The notes: generated from the letters alone by a model not told the origin. A stretch of 64,000 nt of DNA from Aeromonas bestiarum (GCF_000819745.1 NZ_CDDA01000005.1:76914-140913), one strand, 5' to 3'; positions 38,953-51,503 are shown, counted from the first letter of the stretch. Translations and numbers: made by a program.

Positions 38953-39942
38953 ATGAAAGTCGCCGTTTTCAGTACCAAGAGCTACGACAAGGATCACTTC
39001 AATCAGGCCAACAGCCAGTACGGCTACGAGCTGGAGTTCTTCGACGTGCGGCTGGAGGCCAAGACAGCCCGGCTGGCCCACGGCTTCCCCGTGGTGTGCC
39101 TGTTCGTCAATGACGATGCCGATCGGGAGGTGCTGACCGAACTGGCCGCCAACGGCACCAGGGTGATCGCTCTGCGCTGCGCCGGTTACAACAACGTGGA
39201 TCTGGTCGCCGCCAAGGAACTGGGGCTGAAAGTGGTGCGGGTGCCCGCCTACTCCCCCGAAGCCGTCGCCGAACACGCGGTGGGGCTGATGATGACCCTC
39301 AACCGCCGCATCCATAAGGCCTATCAGCGCACCCGCGATGCCAACTTCTCGCTGGAAGGCCTGGTCGGCTTCAACATGCACGGCCGCACCGCCGGCATTA
39401 TCGGCACCGGCAAGATCGGCATCGCCACCCTGCGCATCCTCAAGGGTTTCGGCATGCGGCTGCTGGTGAGTGACCCCTATCCGAATCAGGCGGCCATCGA
39501 GCTGGGGGCCGAATACGTGGATCTCGACACCCTGTTCCGCCAGTCCGACGTCATCAGCCTGCACTGTCCGCTGTTCAAGGAGAACTACCACCTGCTGAAC
39601 AAGGAGGCGTTCGCCAAGATGAAGGATGGTGTGATGATCATCAACACCAGCCGGGGCGGCCTGCTCGACTCCAACGCCGCCATCGAGGCGCTCAAGACCT
39701 CCCGCATCGGTGCGCTGGGGCTGGATGTCTACGAGGAAGAGGAAGACCTCTTCTTCTCCGACAAGTCCAACGAGGTGATCACGGATGACGTGTTCCGCCG
39801 CCTGTCTGCCTGCCACAACGTGCTGTTTACCGGCCATCAGGCCTTCCTGACCCGCGAGGCGCTGCACGCCATCGCCGATACCACCCTCGGCAACCTCAAG
39901 GCCATCGAGAACCAGGGCCATAGCGACAACGAGGTGGAGTAA
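38953..39942 (+). CDS. ldhA: D-lactate dehydrogenase (fermentative)
   Basis: 329-aa NAD-dependent enzyme reducing pyruvate to D-lactate in fermentation, same length as E. coli LdhA. Starts MKVAVFSTKSYDKDHFNQAN. NAD site GIIGTGKIGIATLRIL, substrate Arg in NTSRGGLLDSNAAIEALK, catalytic His in FTGHQAFLTREAL. GGAG lies 8 nt before the ATG. Single gene closed by a terminator at 39969. Confidence 0.96.
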   Translation: MKVAVFSTKSYDKDHFNQANSQYGYELEFFDVRLEAKTARLAHGFPVVCLFVNDDADREVLTELAANGTRVIALRCAGYNNVDLVAAKELGLKVVRVPAYSPEAVAEHAVGLMMTLNRRIHKAYQRTRDANFSLEGLVGFNMHGRTAGIIGTGKIGIATLRILKGFGMRLLVSDPYPNQAAIELGAEYVDLDTLFRQSDVISLHCPLFKENYHLLNKEAFAKMKDGVMIINTSRGGLLDSNAAIEALKTSRIGALGLDVYEEEEDLFFSDKSNEVITDDVFRRLSACHNVLFTGHQAFLTREALHAIADTTLGNLKAIENQGHSDNEVE

Positions 39943-39968
39943 TCCTCTTGCACCCGCAGCCATGAACG

Positions 39969-39995
39969 ACAGAGGGAGCCACTCCCTCTGTTTTG
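39969..39995 (+). terminator. Intrinsic terminator after ldhA
   Basis: 10-bp stem ACAGAGGGAG / CTCCCTCTGT, loop CCA, then TTTG. Confidence 0.9.
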
Positions 39996-40120
39996 TACAC
40001 AGACCCGCTCTTCATCATGCAATTCTCCCCTGCGGCCGCAATAACCATGGCGCCGGGTTGTGAGACCCGACGCCATCGGGTAGGCTACCAGCCCTTTTTT
40101 ATTCAGGAGTCTGGCTGCCC

Positions 40121-41482
40121 ATGTTTATCGGATTTGATTACGGTACCTCCAACTGTGCCGTCGCCGTGATGGAACAAGGCAGCCCCAGGCTGCTGACCCT
40201 GTGCGGTTCCCGCTATCTCCCCTCCACGCTGCACGCCCCCCACAGAGAGGCCATCGCCGGCCTGCTGGCCGAAGGGCTGGCCCCTGCCCAGCAGGCGGAA
40301 TACCTTAAGCTGCGCGGCCCCGTCGTCACCCGGGCCCAGGCCGTGCGCCGCCAGATGCGGGAAGAGGGGCTGATCGACGAGCTCAGCTTCGGCGCCGCAG
40401 CGCTGGAACGCTATCTGGAGGAGCCGGACGACGGCTACTACATCAAGTCGCCGAAATCCTTCCTCGGCGCCTACGGCCTCAAGGCCCCCCAGATAGCGCT
40501 GTTCGAAGACATAGTCTGCGCCATGATGCTGCACGTACGCCGCGAGGCGGAGCAGCAGCTTGGCGCCCCGATCCGCCAAGCTGTGATCGGTCGCCCGGTC
40601 AACTTCCAGGGGCTGGCCGGGGAGGAGAGCAACAGCCAGGCCATCGCCATCCTGACCGAGGCGGCCCGTCTGGCCGGGTTCGAGCAGGTGGAGTTCCTCT
40701 ATGAACCCGTAGCGGCCGGTTTCGAATTCGAGGCGCGCCTCGACGAGGATGCGGTCGTGCTGGTGGTGGACATCGGCGGCGGCACCACGGACTGCTCCAT
40801 GCTGCGCATGGGCCCGAGCCATCGCGACCAGCTGGATCGCAGCGGCGATCTGCTCGGCCACAGCGGCCAGCGCATCGGCGGCAACGACTTCGACATCCGG
40901 CTGACGGTGGAAGGCATGATGCCGCTGCTCGGCATGCACGAGACCCTCAAGACCGGCAAGCCACTGCCCCACCCCCTGTTCTGGGATGCGGCCGCCATCA
41001 ACGACGTCAGCGCCCAGGGCCGCTTCTACAGCCTGGATACCGCCCGTCAGTTGCAGGATCTGCAGCTCGACAGCCAGCCAGGCAGCAAGCTGGGTCGCCT
41101 CGCCAATCTGCGCGCCCACAAGCTGAGCCATCAGCTGGTATGGCGCGCCGAGCAGGGCAAGATCGCCCTCTCGGAGCAGGAATCGAATCATCAGTCTCTG
41201 AGCGAGCTGGAGAAGGGACTGGAGGCTGAGCTCAATCGCGAGCAGCTGGCCAACGCCTCGGCCCTGCTGCTGGAGAAGATTGGCGAGCTGATGGACCAAG
41301 CCATCGCCGCCGCGGGTATACAGCCAGACCGCATCTTCGTCACCGGCGGCAGCGCCAAGTCGCCGCTCATCGCCGCCTTCATTCGTCAGAAGTTGCCCAC
41401 GATTCCGCTTGAGGGTGGCGATGACTTCGGCTCGGTCGCCGCAGGGCTGGCCCGTTACGCCGAGCGGCTGTTCAACCGCTGA
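40121..41482 (+). CDS. yegD: Hsp70-family chaperone-like protein YegD
   Basis: 453-aa actin/Hsp70 ATPase-fold protein lacking the substrate-binding domain of DnaK. Phosphate-1 loop IGFDYGTSNCAVAVME, FLYEPVAAGFEFEARL, phosphate-2 VVDIGGGTTDCSML, adenosine motif FVTGGSAKSPLIAAFI. Client and role unknown. Single gene. Confidence 0.93.
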   Translation: MFIGFDYGTSNCAVAVMEQGSPRLLTLCGSRYLPSTLHAPHREAIAGLLAEGLAPAQQAEYLKLRGPVVTRAQAVRRQMREEGLIDELSFGAAALERYLEEPDDGYYIKSPKSFLGAYGLKAPQIALFEDIVCAMMLHVRREAEQQLGAPIRQAVIGRPVNFQGLAGEESNSQAIAILTEAARLAGFEQVEFLYEPVAAGFEFEARLDEDAVVLVVDIGGGTTDCSMLRMGPSHRDQLDRSGDLLGHSGQRIGGNDFDIRLTVEGMMPLLGMHETLKTGKPLPHPLFWDAAAINDVSAQGRFYSLDTARQLQDLQLDSQPGSKLGRLANLRAHKLSHQLVWRAEQGKIALSEQESNHQSLSELEKGLEAELNREQLANASALLLEKIGELMDQAIAAAGIQPDRIFVTGGSAKSPLIAAFIRQKLPTIPLEGGDDFGSVAAGLARYAERLFNR

Positions 41483-41670
41483 TACGGAGCGATAAGGGTT
41501 CCTGTCGTCTTTTTGGTATCGAACGTGTCCCGCCAACCCGCCAGTGTTGCCATTTAACGACACAGGGCTGACCAGCAGGGCGACAGAAGCGGTCGGGGGC
41601 GGCCCCCCTCGCCCTGCCCCGAGGGCTGCGCAGCAGGTATGCTTGTCGCTCCCACTATTGGAGCCCTTCC

Positions 41671-42090
41671 ATGCCCAGATTCTTGCTACTGTTGCTCGCC
41701 CTGATCCTGCTCAGCGCCTGTAGCAGTACACCCTCGTTCGTCCCGCAAGAGTTGCAGCACCATCACTGGGTGCTCGACAAGCTGGATGGCCAGGCCATCA
41801 CGGCCTCTCGCGACAACCCGCCCGATTTCGAGATAGGTGAGCACTTCACCGTCAATGGCATCGCCGGCTGCAATCGCTACTTTGGCCAGGGACACCTCGA
41901 GGGCGACAGATTCTGGGTCACCAGCCTGGGCAGCACAGAGATGGCCTGTCAGGCACGGCTCGAGGCCATAGAGCAGGCCGTCATCACCACCCTGACCGAA
42001 GGGGCCACCCTGAGCGGCACCACCCAGACCCTGATCCTGGAAGGGAAACGGCACCGTTTGGAATACCAGCTGCGGGACTGGGTGCACTAG
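41671..42090 (+). CDS. META-domain lipoprotein (HslJ-like)
   Basis: 139 aa. Lipoprotein signal MPRFLLLLLALILLSAC with lipobox LSAC, then a META domain: WVLDKLDGQAI, FTVNGIAGCNRYFGQ, STEMACQARLEAIEQAV. Related to E. coli HslJ, a heat-shock protein linked to novobiocin resistance. Ser at +2/+3 suggests outer-membrane sorting. The 188-bp gap before it holds no other gene. Confidence 0.9.
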   Translation: MPRFLLLLLALILLSACSSTPSFVPQELQHHHWVLDKLDGQAITASRDNPPDFEIGEHFTVNGIAGCNRYFGQGHLEGDRFWVTSLGSTEMACQARLEAIEQAVITTLTEGATLSGTTQTLILEGKRHRLEYQLRDWVH

Positions 42091-42160
42091 CGCTCACAAA
42101 CCGGCATCACAAACAGGAACATGTGTCCCGCCTGTGGCACACTATGAGGCAGTGCTCGCA

Positions 42161-43009
42161 ATGGAGGCTGTCTCAGCCATGTCGATGGATCGTCTGTTTG
42201 ACAAGATCAAACAACTCCCCACTATCCCGCAGCTGCTGCATGAGTTGATGCAGAGCTTCAACGATGAAAACGCCCGCATCGACCAGATCGCGGCCAAGAT
42301 CGCCATGGATCAGGTGATCAGTGTCAAGGTGCTGCGCATGGCCAACTCGGCCGCCCTGCGCCGTGGCAATGAGGTCACCTCCATCGAACAGGCGGTGATC
42401 CGCCTCGGTTTCAACCGGCTGCGCTCCGTGGTGGTCGCCTCCGGCATCATAGGCAGCTTCAAGGCCCCCCCCAGCTTCGACAAGAACAAGTTCTGGACCG
42501 AGACCTTCCAGGTCGCCACCATAGCCAAGACGCTGGCCCAGGAGGCCAAGGTGCTCGATCCCGAGACCGCCTTCACCTGCGCCCTGATCCACAACATAGG
42601 TGAGCTGCTCATCCAGAGCACCCTGCCGGAAGAGGCCGAGCTCATCAACATGGCTATCCAGAAGGGCAGCAGCCGGGTCGAGGCCCAGCGGGAGATGCTG
42701 GGCTACGACTATGCCCAGCTCGGCGCCGAGCTGGCGCGGCGCTGGAACCTGTCGGAAGCCTTCGTCGATGCCATCTCCCAGCAGCTGGATCCCCTCTCCC
42801 ACGATCCGGTCAGCAAGGAGGCGGTGCTGATCCGGCTCGCCGTCTTCATCTCCTTCGCCTGGAATGCGGGCGTGCCCGTCCAGGCCATCATAGCCCGCTT
42901 CCCCAAGCCGCTCGCCGATCAGCTGGGGCTGGATCCCAAGTCACTGGCAGGCCAGCTCGAAACGCTTCACGAACAGGGTAATGCCCTCGCCGACCTTCTG
43001 ACTCAATAA
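42161..43009 (+). CDS. HDOD-domain signalling protein
   Basis: 282 aa. One HDOD domain (LPTIPQLLHELMQSFNDE; SVKVLRMANSAALRRGN; AFTCALIHNIGELLI), a degenerate HD hydrolase fold without the full catalytic HD pair, found in bacterial signalling proteins. Start uncertain: ATG at 42161, 42179 (GGAGG upstream) or GTG at 42134. Followed by malZ after 5 nt. Confidence 0.85.
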   Translation: MEAVSAMSMDRLFDKIKQLPTIPQLLHELMQSFNDENARIDQIAAKIAMDQVISVKVLRMANSAALRRGNEVTSIEQAVIRLGFNRLRSVVVASGIIGSFKAPPSFDKNKFWTETFQVATIAKTLAQEAKVLDPETAFTCALIHNIGELLIQSTLPEEAELINMAIQKGSSRVEAQREMLGYDYAQLGAELARRWNLSEAFVDAISQQLDPLSHDPVSKEAVLIRLAVFISFAWNAGVPVQAIIARFPKPLADQLGLDPKSLAGQLETLHEQGNALADLLTQ

Positions 43010-43014
43010 GCATC

Positions 43015-44844
43015 ATGACCCATCCATTTCTGTTTCATCCCCAGGTGACGCCCTGGTTCAAAGAGAGCGTCGACACCCTGCAACTCACCCTGTTCAGCGC
43101 GCTGGATGCCCCGATCCGAGAGGTGTGGCTACGCCACGAACCGGACAACGAGGAGTATCTGGTGGCCATGCGCCCCGTCTCGACCCGGGACAGGTTGCAG
43201 GTGTGGCAGGCGACCCTGCCGCTGGCCAAGGGACAGGATATCCACCTCTACTGCTTCAAGTGCCTGACCGACGAGGAGCAGTGGTGGCTGCACGGTGCCG
43301 GCGTCAGCCCGGCCATGCCGCCACGGGAGCAACACTTTCGCTTCAACAGCCTGCATCAGCCGCCGGCCTGGGTGCAGGATCAGGTGTTCTACCAGATCTT
43401 CCCCGACCGCTTCTGCAACGGCGATCCCTCGCTCAGCGTCAAGCATCACGAATATGAGTACAGAGGCAAGGCGGTCATCAGCAAGGCGTGGGGCGAGCCG
43501 GTCAGCCGTCACGAAGAGGGACACGGTGCCTGTGAATTTTACGGCGGGGATCTGGCGGGCATAGATGCCAAGCTGCACTACCTGCAATCCCTCGGGGTCA
43601 CGGCCCTCTACCTCAACCCCATCTTCGACTCGCCGAGCAATCACAAGTACGATACCCAGGACTACTTCAAGGTGGACGCACACCTCGGCAGCAACGCGCA
43701 GTTCGCCGAGCTGACCCGCAACCTGCACCAGCGTGGCATGAAGATCATCCTGGATGCCGTGGTCAACCACACCTCGACCCAGCACCCCTGGTTCTGCCCG
43801 CCACAGGGGGCCCAGAGCAACCCGGACTCGCCGTGGCGCAGCTTCTACACCTTTGACAACGAAGGGGACTACGTCAGCTGGAAGGGCATTCGCAGCCTGC
43901 CCAAGCTGGACTTTGCCAGCGAACAGGTGCAAGACGCCGTCTACCGGGCTGACGACGCCATCCTCCGTTACTGGATGCGGGCGCCCTATCAGATCGACGG
44001 CTGGCGCTTCGACGTCATCCACATGCTGGGGGAGCGGGGCACTGCCGAGGGCAATCGCGGCCATGTGCGCGCCATTCGCGGCGCGGTGAAACAGGAGAAC
44101 CCGGACGCCTATGTGCTCGGCGAGCACTTCTTCGAGGCGAGCCAGTGGCTGCAGGGGGATCAGGAAGATGGCGCCATGAACTACTATGGCTTCGCCCACC
44201 CGATCCGCGCCTTCCTGACCGGGCAGGACATCGCCTATCACCCCATCAGGATCAGCGCCGACGAGCTGGATCGCTGGCTCAAGCTGGCGCGGGCCCATAT
44301 CCCGTTCAAGAACCAGCTGGCCCAGTTCAACCTGCTGGACAGCCACGATACCGCCCGCTTCCTCCACCTGCTGGGCGAAGACAAACAGCGCATGACCCTG
44401 GCCGCCACCCTGCTGCTCACCTACATAGGCGTGCCATCCATCTACTACGGTGACGAGGTGGGGCTCTCGGGTGGCAATGACCCGGATTGCCGTCGCTGCT
44501 TCCCCTGGGAAACCACGGCCTGGGATCACGTGCTGCACGATCACTACCGCCGGCTGATCCAGATCCGCAAGCAGCGGCCAGCCCTGCGCCGTGGCGACAT
44601 CCAGACCCTCTACGCCGGCCCGCACAGCTATGTGTTCGCCCGCACCCTGCAAAGCGATCAGGTGGTGGTGGCCTGCAACCGTCATCCGACCGAACCGCGC
44701 ACTATCAAGCTGCCCCTGTGGCAGACCGCCAGCCCCGCCAGCCGCTTCACCGATGCCTTCAACGGCGACAAGTACGAAGTGGTGCAGGGACAGGTACAAC
44801 TGACCATACCCGCCAACTCGGCCAGGGTGCTGCTCTCCAGCTAG
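43015..44844 (+). CDS. malZ: Maltodextrin glucosidase MalZ
   Basis: 609-aa GH13 enzyme (E. coli 604) trimming glucose from maltodextrins in the cytoplasm. N-terminal beta domain (about 1-115), then WVQDQVFYQIFPDRF, GVTALYLNPIFDSPSNHKYD, ILDAVVNHTS, nucleophile Asp in DGWRFDVIHMLGE, acid Glu in VLGEHFFEASQW, and LDSHDTARF. No other mal genes are near; the HDOD gene upstream is 5 nt away. Terminator at 44850. Confidence 0.93.
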   Translation: MTHPFLFHPQVTPWFKESVDTLQLTLFSALDAPIREVWLRHEPDNEEYLVAMRPVSTRDRLQVWQATLPLAKGQDIHLYCFKCLTDEEQWWLHGAGVSPAMPPREQHFRFNSLHQPPAWVQDQVFYQIFPDRFCNGDPSLSVKHHEYEYRGKAVISKAWGEPVSRHEEGHGACEFYGGDLAGIDAKLHYLQSLGVTALYLNPIFDSPSNHKYDTQDYFKVDAHLGSNAQFAELTRNLHQRGMKIILDAVVNHTSTQHPWFCPPQGAQSNPDSPWRSFYTFDNEGDYVSWKGIRSLPKLDFASEQVQDAVYRADDAILRYWMRAPYQIDGWRFDVIHMLGERGTAEGNRGHVRAIRGAVKQENPDAYVLGEHFFEASQWLQGDQEDGAMNYYGFAHPIRAFLTGQDIAYHPIRISADELDRWLKLARAHIPFKNQLAQFNLLDSHDTARFLHLLGEDKQRMTLAATLLLTYIGVPSIYYGDEVGLSGGNDPDCRRCFPWETTAWDHVLHDHYRRLIQIRKQRPALRRGDIQTLYAGPHSYVFARTLQSDQVVVACNRHPTEPRTIKLPLWQTASPASRFTDAFNGDKYEVVQGQVQLTIPANSARVLLSS

Positions 44845-44849
44845 GCGTC

Positions 44850-44879
44850 AAAAAAGCGGAACCGGGTGTTTCGCTTTTT
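44850..44879 (+). terminator. Intrinsic terminator after malZ
   Basis: 11-bp stem AAAAAGCGGAA / TTTCGCTTTTT (one G-T pair), loop CCGGGTG. Confidence 0.85.
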
Positions 44880-45018
44880 GTTAAAGCATCAAAAATCGCA
44901 TAAAGTTGTTTGAGCTGGGTTGGATTTCTCTATGAATCATCTAGTTACTTCCCGCAGAGTGGAATAATACTGGCATCATGCAGAACTGCGTTCAGCTCTT
45001 TTCGGCTAAACTGGCTCA

Positions 45019-45034
45019 AGGCACATTTATTGCT
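45019..45034 (+). promoter_or_regulatory. Sigma-54 promoter of pseBC
   Basis: AGGCAC-ATTTA-TTGCT differs from the consensus TGGCAC-N5-TTGCW only in its first base, with GG and GC exactly 10 bp apart. Start predicted near 45045, 20 nt before the pseB ATG. RpoN drives middle flagellar genes in polar-flagellated gammaproteobacteria. Confidence 0.72.
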
Positions 45035-45053
45035 TGCCTCTTGGCATCACTAG

Positions 45054-47200
<2,147 letters not shown>

Positions 47201-47652
47201 CGCATGTACACAAAGTCAGCTTCTACACACATAGATAGATGCAAATTCTCGATATCCATGATGATGAAATGATGGAGACAATAAAGTAACCATTTATTAT
47301 GACTAGTCATCCAAGTAGTTGGCATTAATCTCTCTCATTAGTACCTCAGGATAAATTTATACCGCACCTCGGGAGAATTTTCCTTCCGATAGCTTCACTC
47401 ACTGGCTATCTACTCATTATGGTTTGCAATAGAAAACATTGACGCGGCTCTCAACTACTGTCGCAGTCAATATGCTCAGCGCCATCATTTTACTCTGTGA
47501 TGCTGGGCAGCTTATATTCTTGGAACAGACTGTAATCTAATACCACTAATAACCACATGAACAAAACGCAGGGATGCGGCCTGCAATCCATGAAATGTCT
47601 TAGATATGTTGCGATCTATAATCACCAGAATTTATATAGAGAATAACTACAT
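47201..47652. other. AT-rich gap between pseC and the glycosyltransferase block
   Basis: 452 bp between convergent genes with no ORF I can support, no recognisable RNA and no clear strong terminator. The small stem GATAGC/GCTATC (near 47390-47415) and the AT-rich pair TCTATA/TATAGA near 47620-47645 are the only structures noticed. It may be decayed sequence from island rearrangement. Confidence 0.5.
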
Positions 47653-48816
47653 TCAATCTAATACCCCGTAACAATCAAGCGTATAATTAATTGCATCATG
47701 GAGAGCACTACCTAGCTGCTGCTGGCGTATCAACCCTTCAGATAATAGTGCATCATCCGCAGGGACCCGTCGAATCTTGAGTAATAGTCTTTGCATGCAC
47801 TTAGATAAATCCCCTGCATCCTTTCGGTGGAAATGATATATGTCTGTTCCTATAACTTCCTTATTCACATCAATATCCGAGAGTAGGACTGGTATGCTAA
47901 GAGCAACCGCATCATAAGTCGCCCCACCACCAGGACCACCTTCAAATAAAGTGGGTTGCACTAAAGCAACAGAGCCTTTTAACAGTCCTATCTGCTCAAG
48001 TTTTGGAATATGGCCAAGGAAATGAACGCGATCAGATATACCTAGAGTACTGAGTAAGTCTTTCAGTTCATTTATATAGTTAGGGTACCGATAATCTGAC
48101 AAAGTACCAGTACAAACCAGATGCAAGCTTTTATTTTCAAGCATTGCAAAGGCATGAAACGCCGTTGGGTGATCTTTGTGAATCCAAAATTGATTACAAA
48201 TAAGAAAATAATCTTGTGCCAGGCCGTATTTTTCCCTGATCGCGAACGGATTCACCTCTAGCCAAGCAGCCATAGGGTGAGGAGTAAAAGGTAATACCTT
48301 GACACGCTCCCCATTAATCCATGGATAGAATTTCAGTATATCAGACTTAACTTCATGAGAATTAACGACTACAGCTTTACAATCACGTAAACGTGCGGAG
48401 AAGGCTGTTTCCCTGACGAAGCATTCGTGCTCTGTGAAATAACTGTGCAGGTACTTATGTTGAAAATCCGGGATATACGCTAACCATGGAACAGGAAAGT
48501 CTGCCCCAAGATCACTATTGACTGGTAACACCATATCAATGTCGTTCACCTTTAGAACATCAGCTAGATCATTATTCTTGGCAGAATAAAAAATCTGTCC
48601 TGTAATGATAGAGGTACCGGCAAGATAGTCCTGCAACTGTACATACATGTCATCATTTATGAATTCTTTCTCTACCGCGATATGCACTTGCCAGTTATGA
48701 ATGGCGGCTACAGTCGCCAGACCATTTAGAATGTGGCGAATGAATTCCAATCCACCAGACCAACAGAAGTGCTGAGGTAATAAAGCTAATTTCAATTTCT
48801 TCATATAAATATCCAT
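47653..48816 (-). CDS. Glycosyltransferase, GT4/GT-B type
   Basis: 387 aa. N-terminal acceptor domain (LLPQHFCWSGGLEFIRHILN) and C-terminal donor domain (FLICNQFWIHKDHPTAFHAF, then VHFLGHIPKLEQIGLLKGS and the E-x7-E-like ALVQPTLFEGGPGGGATYDA) fit GT4 retaining transferases. Last gene of the minus-strand block; its ATG overlaps the preceding stop (TAATG). An ATG at 48804 is an alternative start. Predicted to add a sugar to the flagellin glycan; donor unknown. Confidence 0.85.
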   Translation of the reverse strand: MDIYMKKLKLALLPQHFCWSGGLEFIRHILNGLATVAAIHNWQVHIAVEKEFINDDMYVQLQDYLAGTSIITGQIFYSAKNNDLADVLKVNDIDMVLPVNSDLGADFPVPWLAYIPDFQHKYLHSYFTEHECFVRETAFSARLRDCKAVVVNSHEVKSDILKFYPWINGERVKVLPFTPHPMAAWLEVNPFAIREKYGLAQDYFLICNQFWIHKDHPTAFHAFAMLENKSLHLVCTGTLSDYRYPNYINELKDLLSTLGISDRVHFLGHIPKLEQIGLLKGSVALVQPTLFEGGPGGGATYDAVALSIPVLLSDIDVNKEVIGTDIYHFHRKDAGDLSKCMQRLLLKIRRVPADDALLSEGLIRQQQLGSALHDAINYTLDCYGVLD

Positions 48817-49493
48817 TATAAGGTAGATGAGACAGCAATCACCCTTGCTGGATTACCAACAACAGTACATCCAGGTGGTACATCCTTGGTAACAACCGCC
48901 CCCATACCAATGACAGCGCCTCGACCTATTGATAGCGGGCGATGAAGGCTACCATTACGAATTATGGCTCCGGCCCCAACGAACACATCATCAGCAATAT
49001 GGACGCGCCCATTACAACTTACTCGTGGTGAAAACGTAACAAAGTCACCTATGATACAATCATGTTCAATATATGAATAAATGTTACAATGAAAGAATTT
49101 TCCAATAACTATATCGATAGTCGCCATGCTATGAGCACAAAAAATAGCACCAAGACCAACACTTACGTTCTCGTAACTTATATGTTCATCTGCAATTAGA
49201 TTAATCGGTGTTCCACCAAGGGTTATACATCTCTCAGCAATTTTACGCCTAACCCCTACATCTGCGACAGCAATAGTAAATAAAAATCCAGGTTCTATAT
49301 TTTTTTCAAAAAAACTCTCAGATATAACTTTACCATAAAAAGCACTATGTACATCCTCTTCTTTGGCTACATAATAGCACTCCAAATCACGCTGAATACA
49401 TAGCTTCCTAATTAGTGGTGAAATACAGCGTGAGAAACTCCCTGCGCCAAAAACATAAAACATGTTTTTTTTATGTTGATGTTTTATGCTCAT
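48816..49493 (-). CDS. PglD/NeuD-like sugar N/O-acetyltransferase
   Basis: 225 aa. N-terminal nucleotide-sugar-binding Rossmann part ([20 protein letters not shown]) and a left-handed beta-helix from about residue 95 made of hexapeptide repeats ([55 protein letters not shown]). ATG overlaps the DegT stop (ATGA). Together with that aminotransferase it could make an N-acetylated 4-amino-sugar nucleotide. Confidence 0.85.
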   Translation of the reverse strand: MSIKHQHKKNMFYVFGAGSFSRCISPLIRKLCIQRDLECYYVAKEEDVHSAFYGKVISESFFEKNIEPGFLFTIAVADVGVRRKIAERCITLGGTPINLIADEHISYENVSVGLGAIFCAHSMATIDIVIGKFFHCNIYSYIEHDCIIGDFVTFSPRVSCNGRVHIADDVFVGAGAIIRNGSLHRPLSIGRGAVIGMGAVVTKDVPPGCTVVGNPARVIAVSSTL

Positions 49494-50584
49494 TTATAAA
49501 ACCCAAATATTTCATCAACTATAAATTGTAGCATTTCATCTGTCAGACCAGGCCAACTTGGTAAATTCATACCACATTCTGAAATTTTTTCACTGACTGG
49601 GAATAACATATTTTGTTGATGGTACATAGGCATTAAGTGAATAGGGGGAAACAAAGGTCTTGTTTCTACGCCTACATTTTTCAAATGCTCACGAAGCTTG
49701 TCTCGTTGGCACCTGTTCTCGGTCAAAATAGAGAACATCCACCAAGAATGATAACTATCGGGCTGTTCCTTTTGAAACTCTAGCGGTAACCCTTGAAGAT
49801 GCGTTCTGTAAAAATCAGCTATATCCCTCTTCCGATTGATAAATTGTGTAGCTTTTTCCAATTGCGCTAATCCAATGGCAGCACAGATATTAGTCATTCT
49901 ATAGTTGTAGCCAACGATATCATGCCAGTACTCTTTTCCCTCCATAAGACCTTGCCCTTTCAGATGGCGAACTTTTCTATCCAGCTCAATGCTGTTAGTT
50001 GTAACCATGCCACCTTCCCCAGTTGTCACGGTCTTATTTCCGAAAAAACTGTAGGTAGATATATCAGAAAAACTTCCTATATGCCGGCCACCGATTCGAC
50101 TGCCAAAAGCCTCGGCACAATCTTCTATCAAATAGATGTTATTCCGTCGAGCTATATTCTGTAACCTAATCATATTCGATGGCTGCCCATAAATGTGCAC
50201 AGCCATGATCGCTTTTGTTTTTTTGGTAATTAGGGTTTCAACAAGATCACAATTCAATTGCCAGCTTGTTGGCTCAGCATCAACAAAAACAGGCGTTGCA
50301 CCCACATAGTTTATCGCATTAACTGAAGCGATATAGGTGAACGTAGGTACGATCACCTCATCTCCATGCCCAATATCCAGAGCCAAAAGAGCCAGATGCA
50401 ATGCGACTGTACCATTGGAGACTGAGGCCGCATGGTTCATACCTGTAAAGTTTGCAAACTTCCGCTCAAACTGCTCGATGAACACCCCCTTTGAAGAAAT
50501 CCAAGATGAATCGAGACATTCGATTACGTATTTCTTTTCATTGCCTGATAAATCAGGTTGATAAACTGGAATTATTGGGCGCAT
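49490..50584 (-). CDS. DegT/DnrJ/EryC1 sugar aminotransferase (perosamine-synthase-like)
   Basis: 364 aa. PLP aminotransferase on nucleotide 4- (or 3-) keto sugars: [53 protein letters not shown], Schiff-base Lys in [36 protein letters not shown] at 50584 is used (the TTG five codons earlier lies in the previous gene). Distinct from PseC; pairs with the downstream PglD-like acetyltransferase. Confidence 0.88.
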   Translation of the reverse strand: MRPIIPVYQPDLSGNEKKYVIECLDSSWISSKGVFIEQFERKFANFTGMNHAASVSNGTVALHLALLALDIGHGDEVIVPTFTYIASVNAINYVGATPVFVDAEPTSWQLNCDLVETLITKKTKAIMAVHIYGQPSNMIRLQNIARRNNIYLIEDCAEAFGSRIGGRHIGSFSDISTYSFFGNKTVTTGEGGMVTTNSIELDRKVRHLKGQGLMEGKEYWHDIVGYNYRMTNICAAIGLAQLEKATQFINRKRDIADFYRTHLQGLPLEFQKEQPDSYHSWWMFSILTENRCQRDKLREHLKNVGVETRPLFPPIHLMPMYHQQNMLFPVSEKISECGMNLPSWPGLTDEMLQFIVDEIFGFYK

Positions 50585-50585
50585 G

Positions 50586-51503
50586 TCACAAATCCTCAAG
50601 CTGCTGTGTCAAGATATTAAACACTGGCATACCACGAATACTCTCAACTGCGCTAATTCCTGGGGTAAAGGTCAATTGACCTTGCTCATTACGGTGTTCT
50701 CTGAACTTGGCTAAAACATAACCATCCTCACAACGCAATGAAGGTATAATACCGGCCAGATCATCTATAACAAAGTATGCATTATTACCTGCACTATTGG
50801 CGCCAACAAAGTTGTACCCCTTCTCACTTGCCAACTGACAGAGGGCTCTTAAGGAAGCACCTGCATATAAACCACTGTGATGCTTTTCATGACGGGAAAA
50901 ATTGGGATCGTATGGAATTGTTATACTACGTTCAGGACCAAAAAGACTATTATACTCTACTATAACGATAGCAGGTCTGACTACAGTAATAGCCCTCCAA
51001 ATCCAGTAATCATTACCATCTATATCTATATGTAGTAGACCTATATTGCCAATAAAACCAGCATCAGAAATAATACTATTTATATTTTCAGCAGTGACGA
51101 AACTGCAGAGTGCGGTAAGATCATGTCGCCAGTAATTCTGTGTATTTTTAATATATTCTATATTGGTGGGATCCGCATCAATGACTAGTCCTCTCCAGTT
51201 ATTATTCTCCAATAAGAACCGAGTATTAGCCTCATTGTAGTTTTCTACGCCGAATTCAATAAATACAGAGTCATGAACACCCAGCTTATTGATTAAATGT
51301 TGAATAATGCCATCATCACCGAATTGAGAAAACACTCTGAACTCTGCATCTTTCAATGACAGCTCTGCATTTTGATTAAATTTAGATAATATTTTCCCCA
51401 ACAGAACTTTGCTTATCGCTCCATCAATCTCAAACTTTCTGTTTAGGTTTGAAATCCTAGCATTAATATCTGCACCGGAATTAATCACCTGCTTATTATT
51501 CAT
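50586..51503 (-). CDS. Putative SAM-dependent methyltransferase-like protein
   Basis: 305 aa. Segment SVFIEFGVENYNEANTRFLL then WRGLVIDADPTNIEYIKN resembles the SAM-binding region of FkbM-type proteins, and IGLLHIDIDGNDYWIWRAI the later Asp-containing strand. Similar uncharacterised proteins occur in polysaccharide loci. Function is inferred only. Low GC. One base separates its stop from the DegT start. Confidence 0.65.
   Translation of the reverse strand: MNNKQVINSGADINARISNLNRKFEIDGAISKVLLGKILSKFNQNAELSLKDAEFRVFSQFGDDGIIQHLINKLGVHDSVFIEFGVENYNEANTRFLLENNNWRGLVIDADPTNIEYIKNTQNYWRHDLTALCSFVTAENINSIISDAGFIGNIGLLHIDIDGNDYWIWRAITVVRPAIVIVEYNSLFGPERSITIPYDPNFSRHEKHHSGLYAGASLRALCQLASEKGYNFVGANSAGNNAYFVIDDLAGIIPSLRCEDGYVLAKFREHRNEQGQLTFTPGISAVESIRGMPVFNILTQQLEDL

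Noticed and set aside
47201..47652. Possible insertion-sequence remnant in the AT-rich gap
   Set aside because: No terminal inverted repeats, target duplication or transposase motif could be found by eye.
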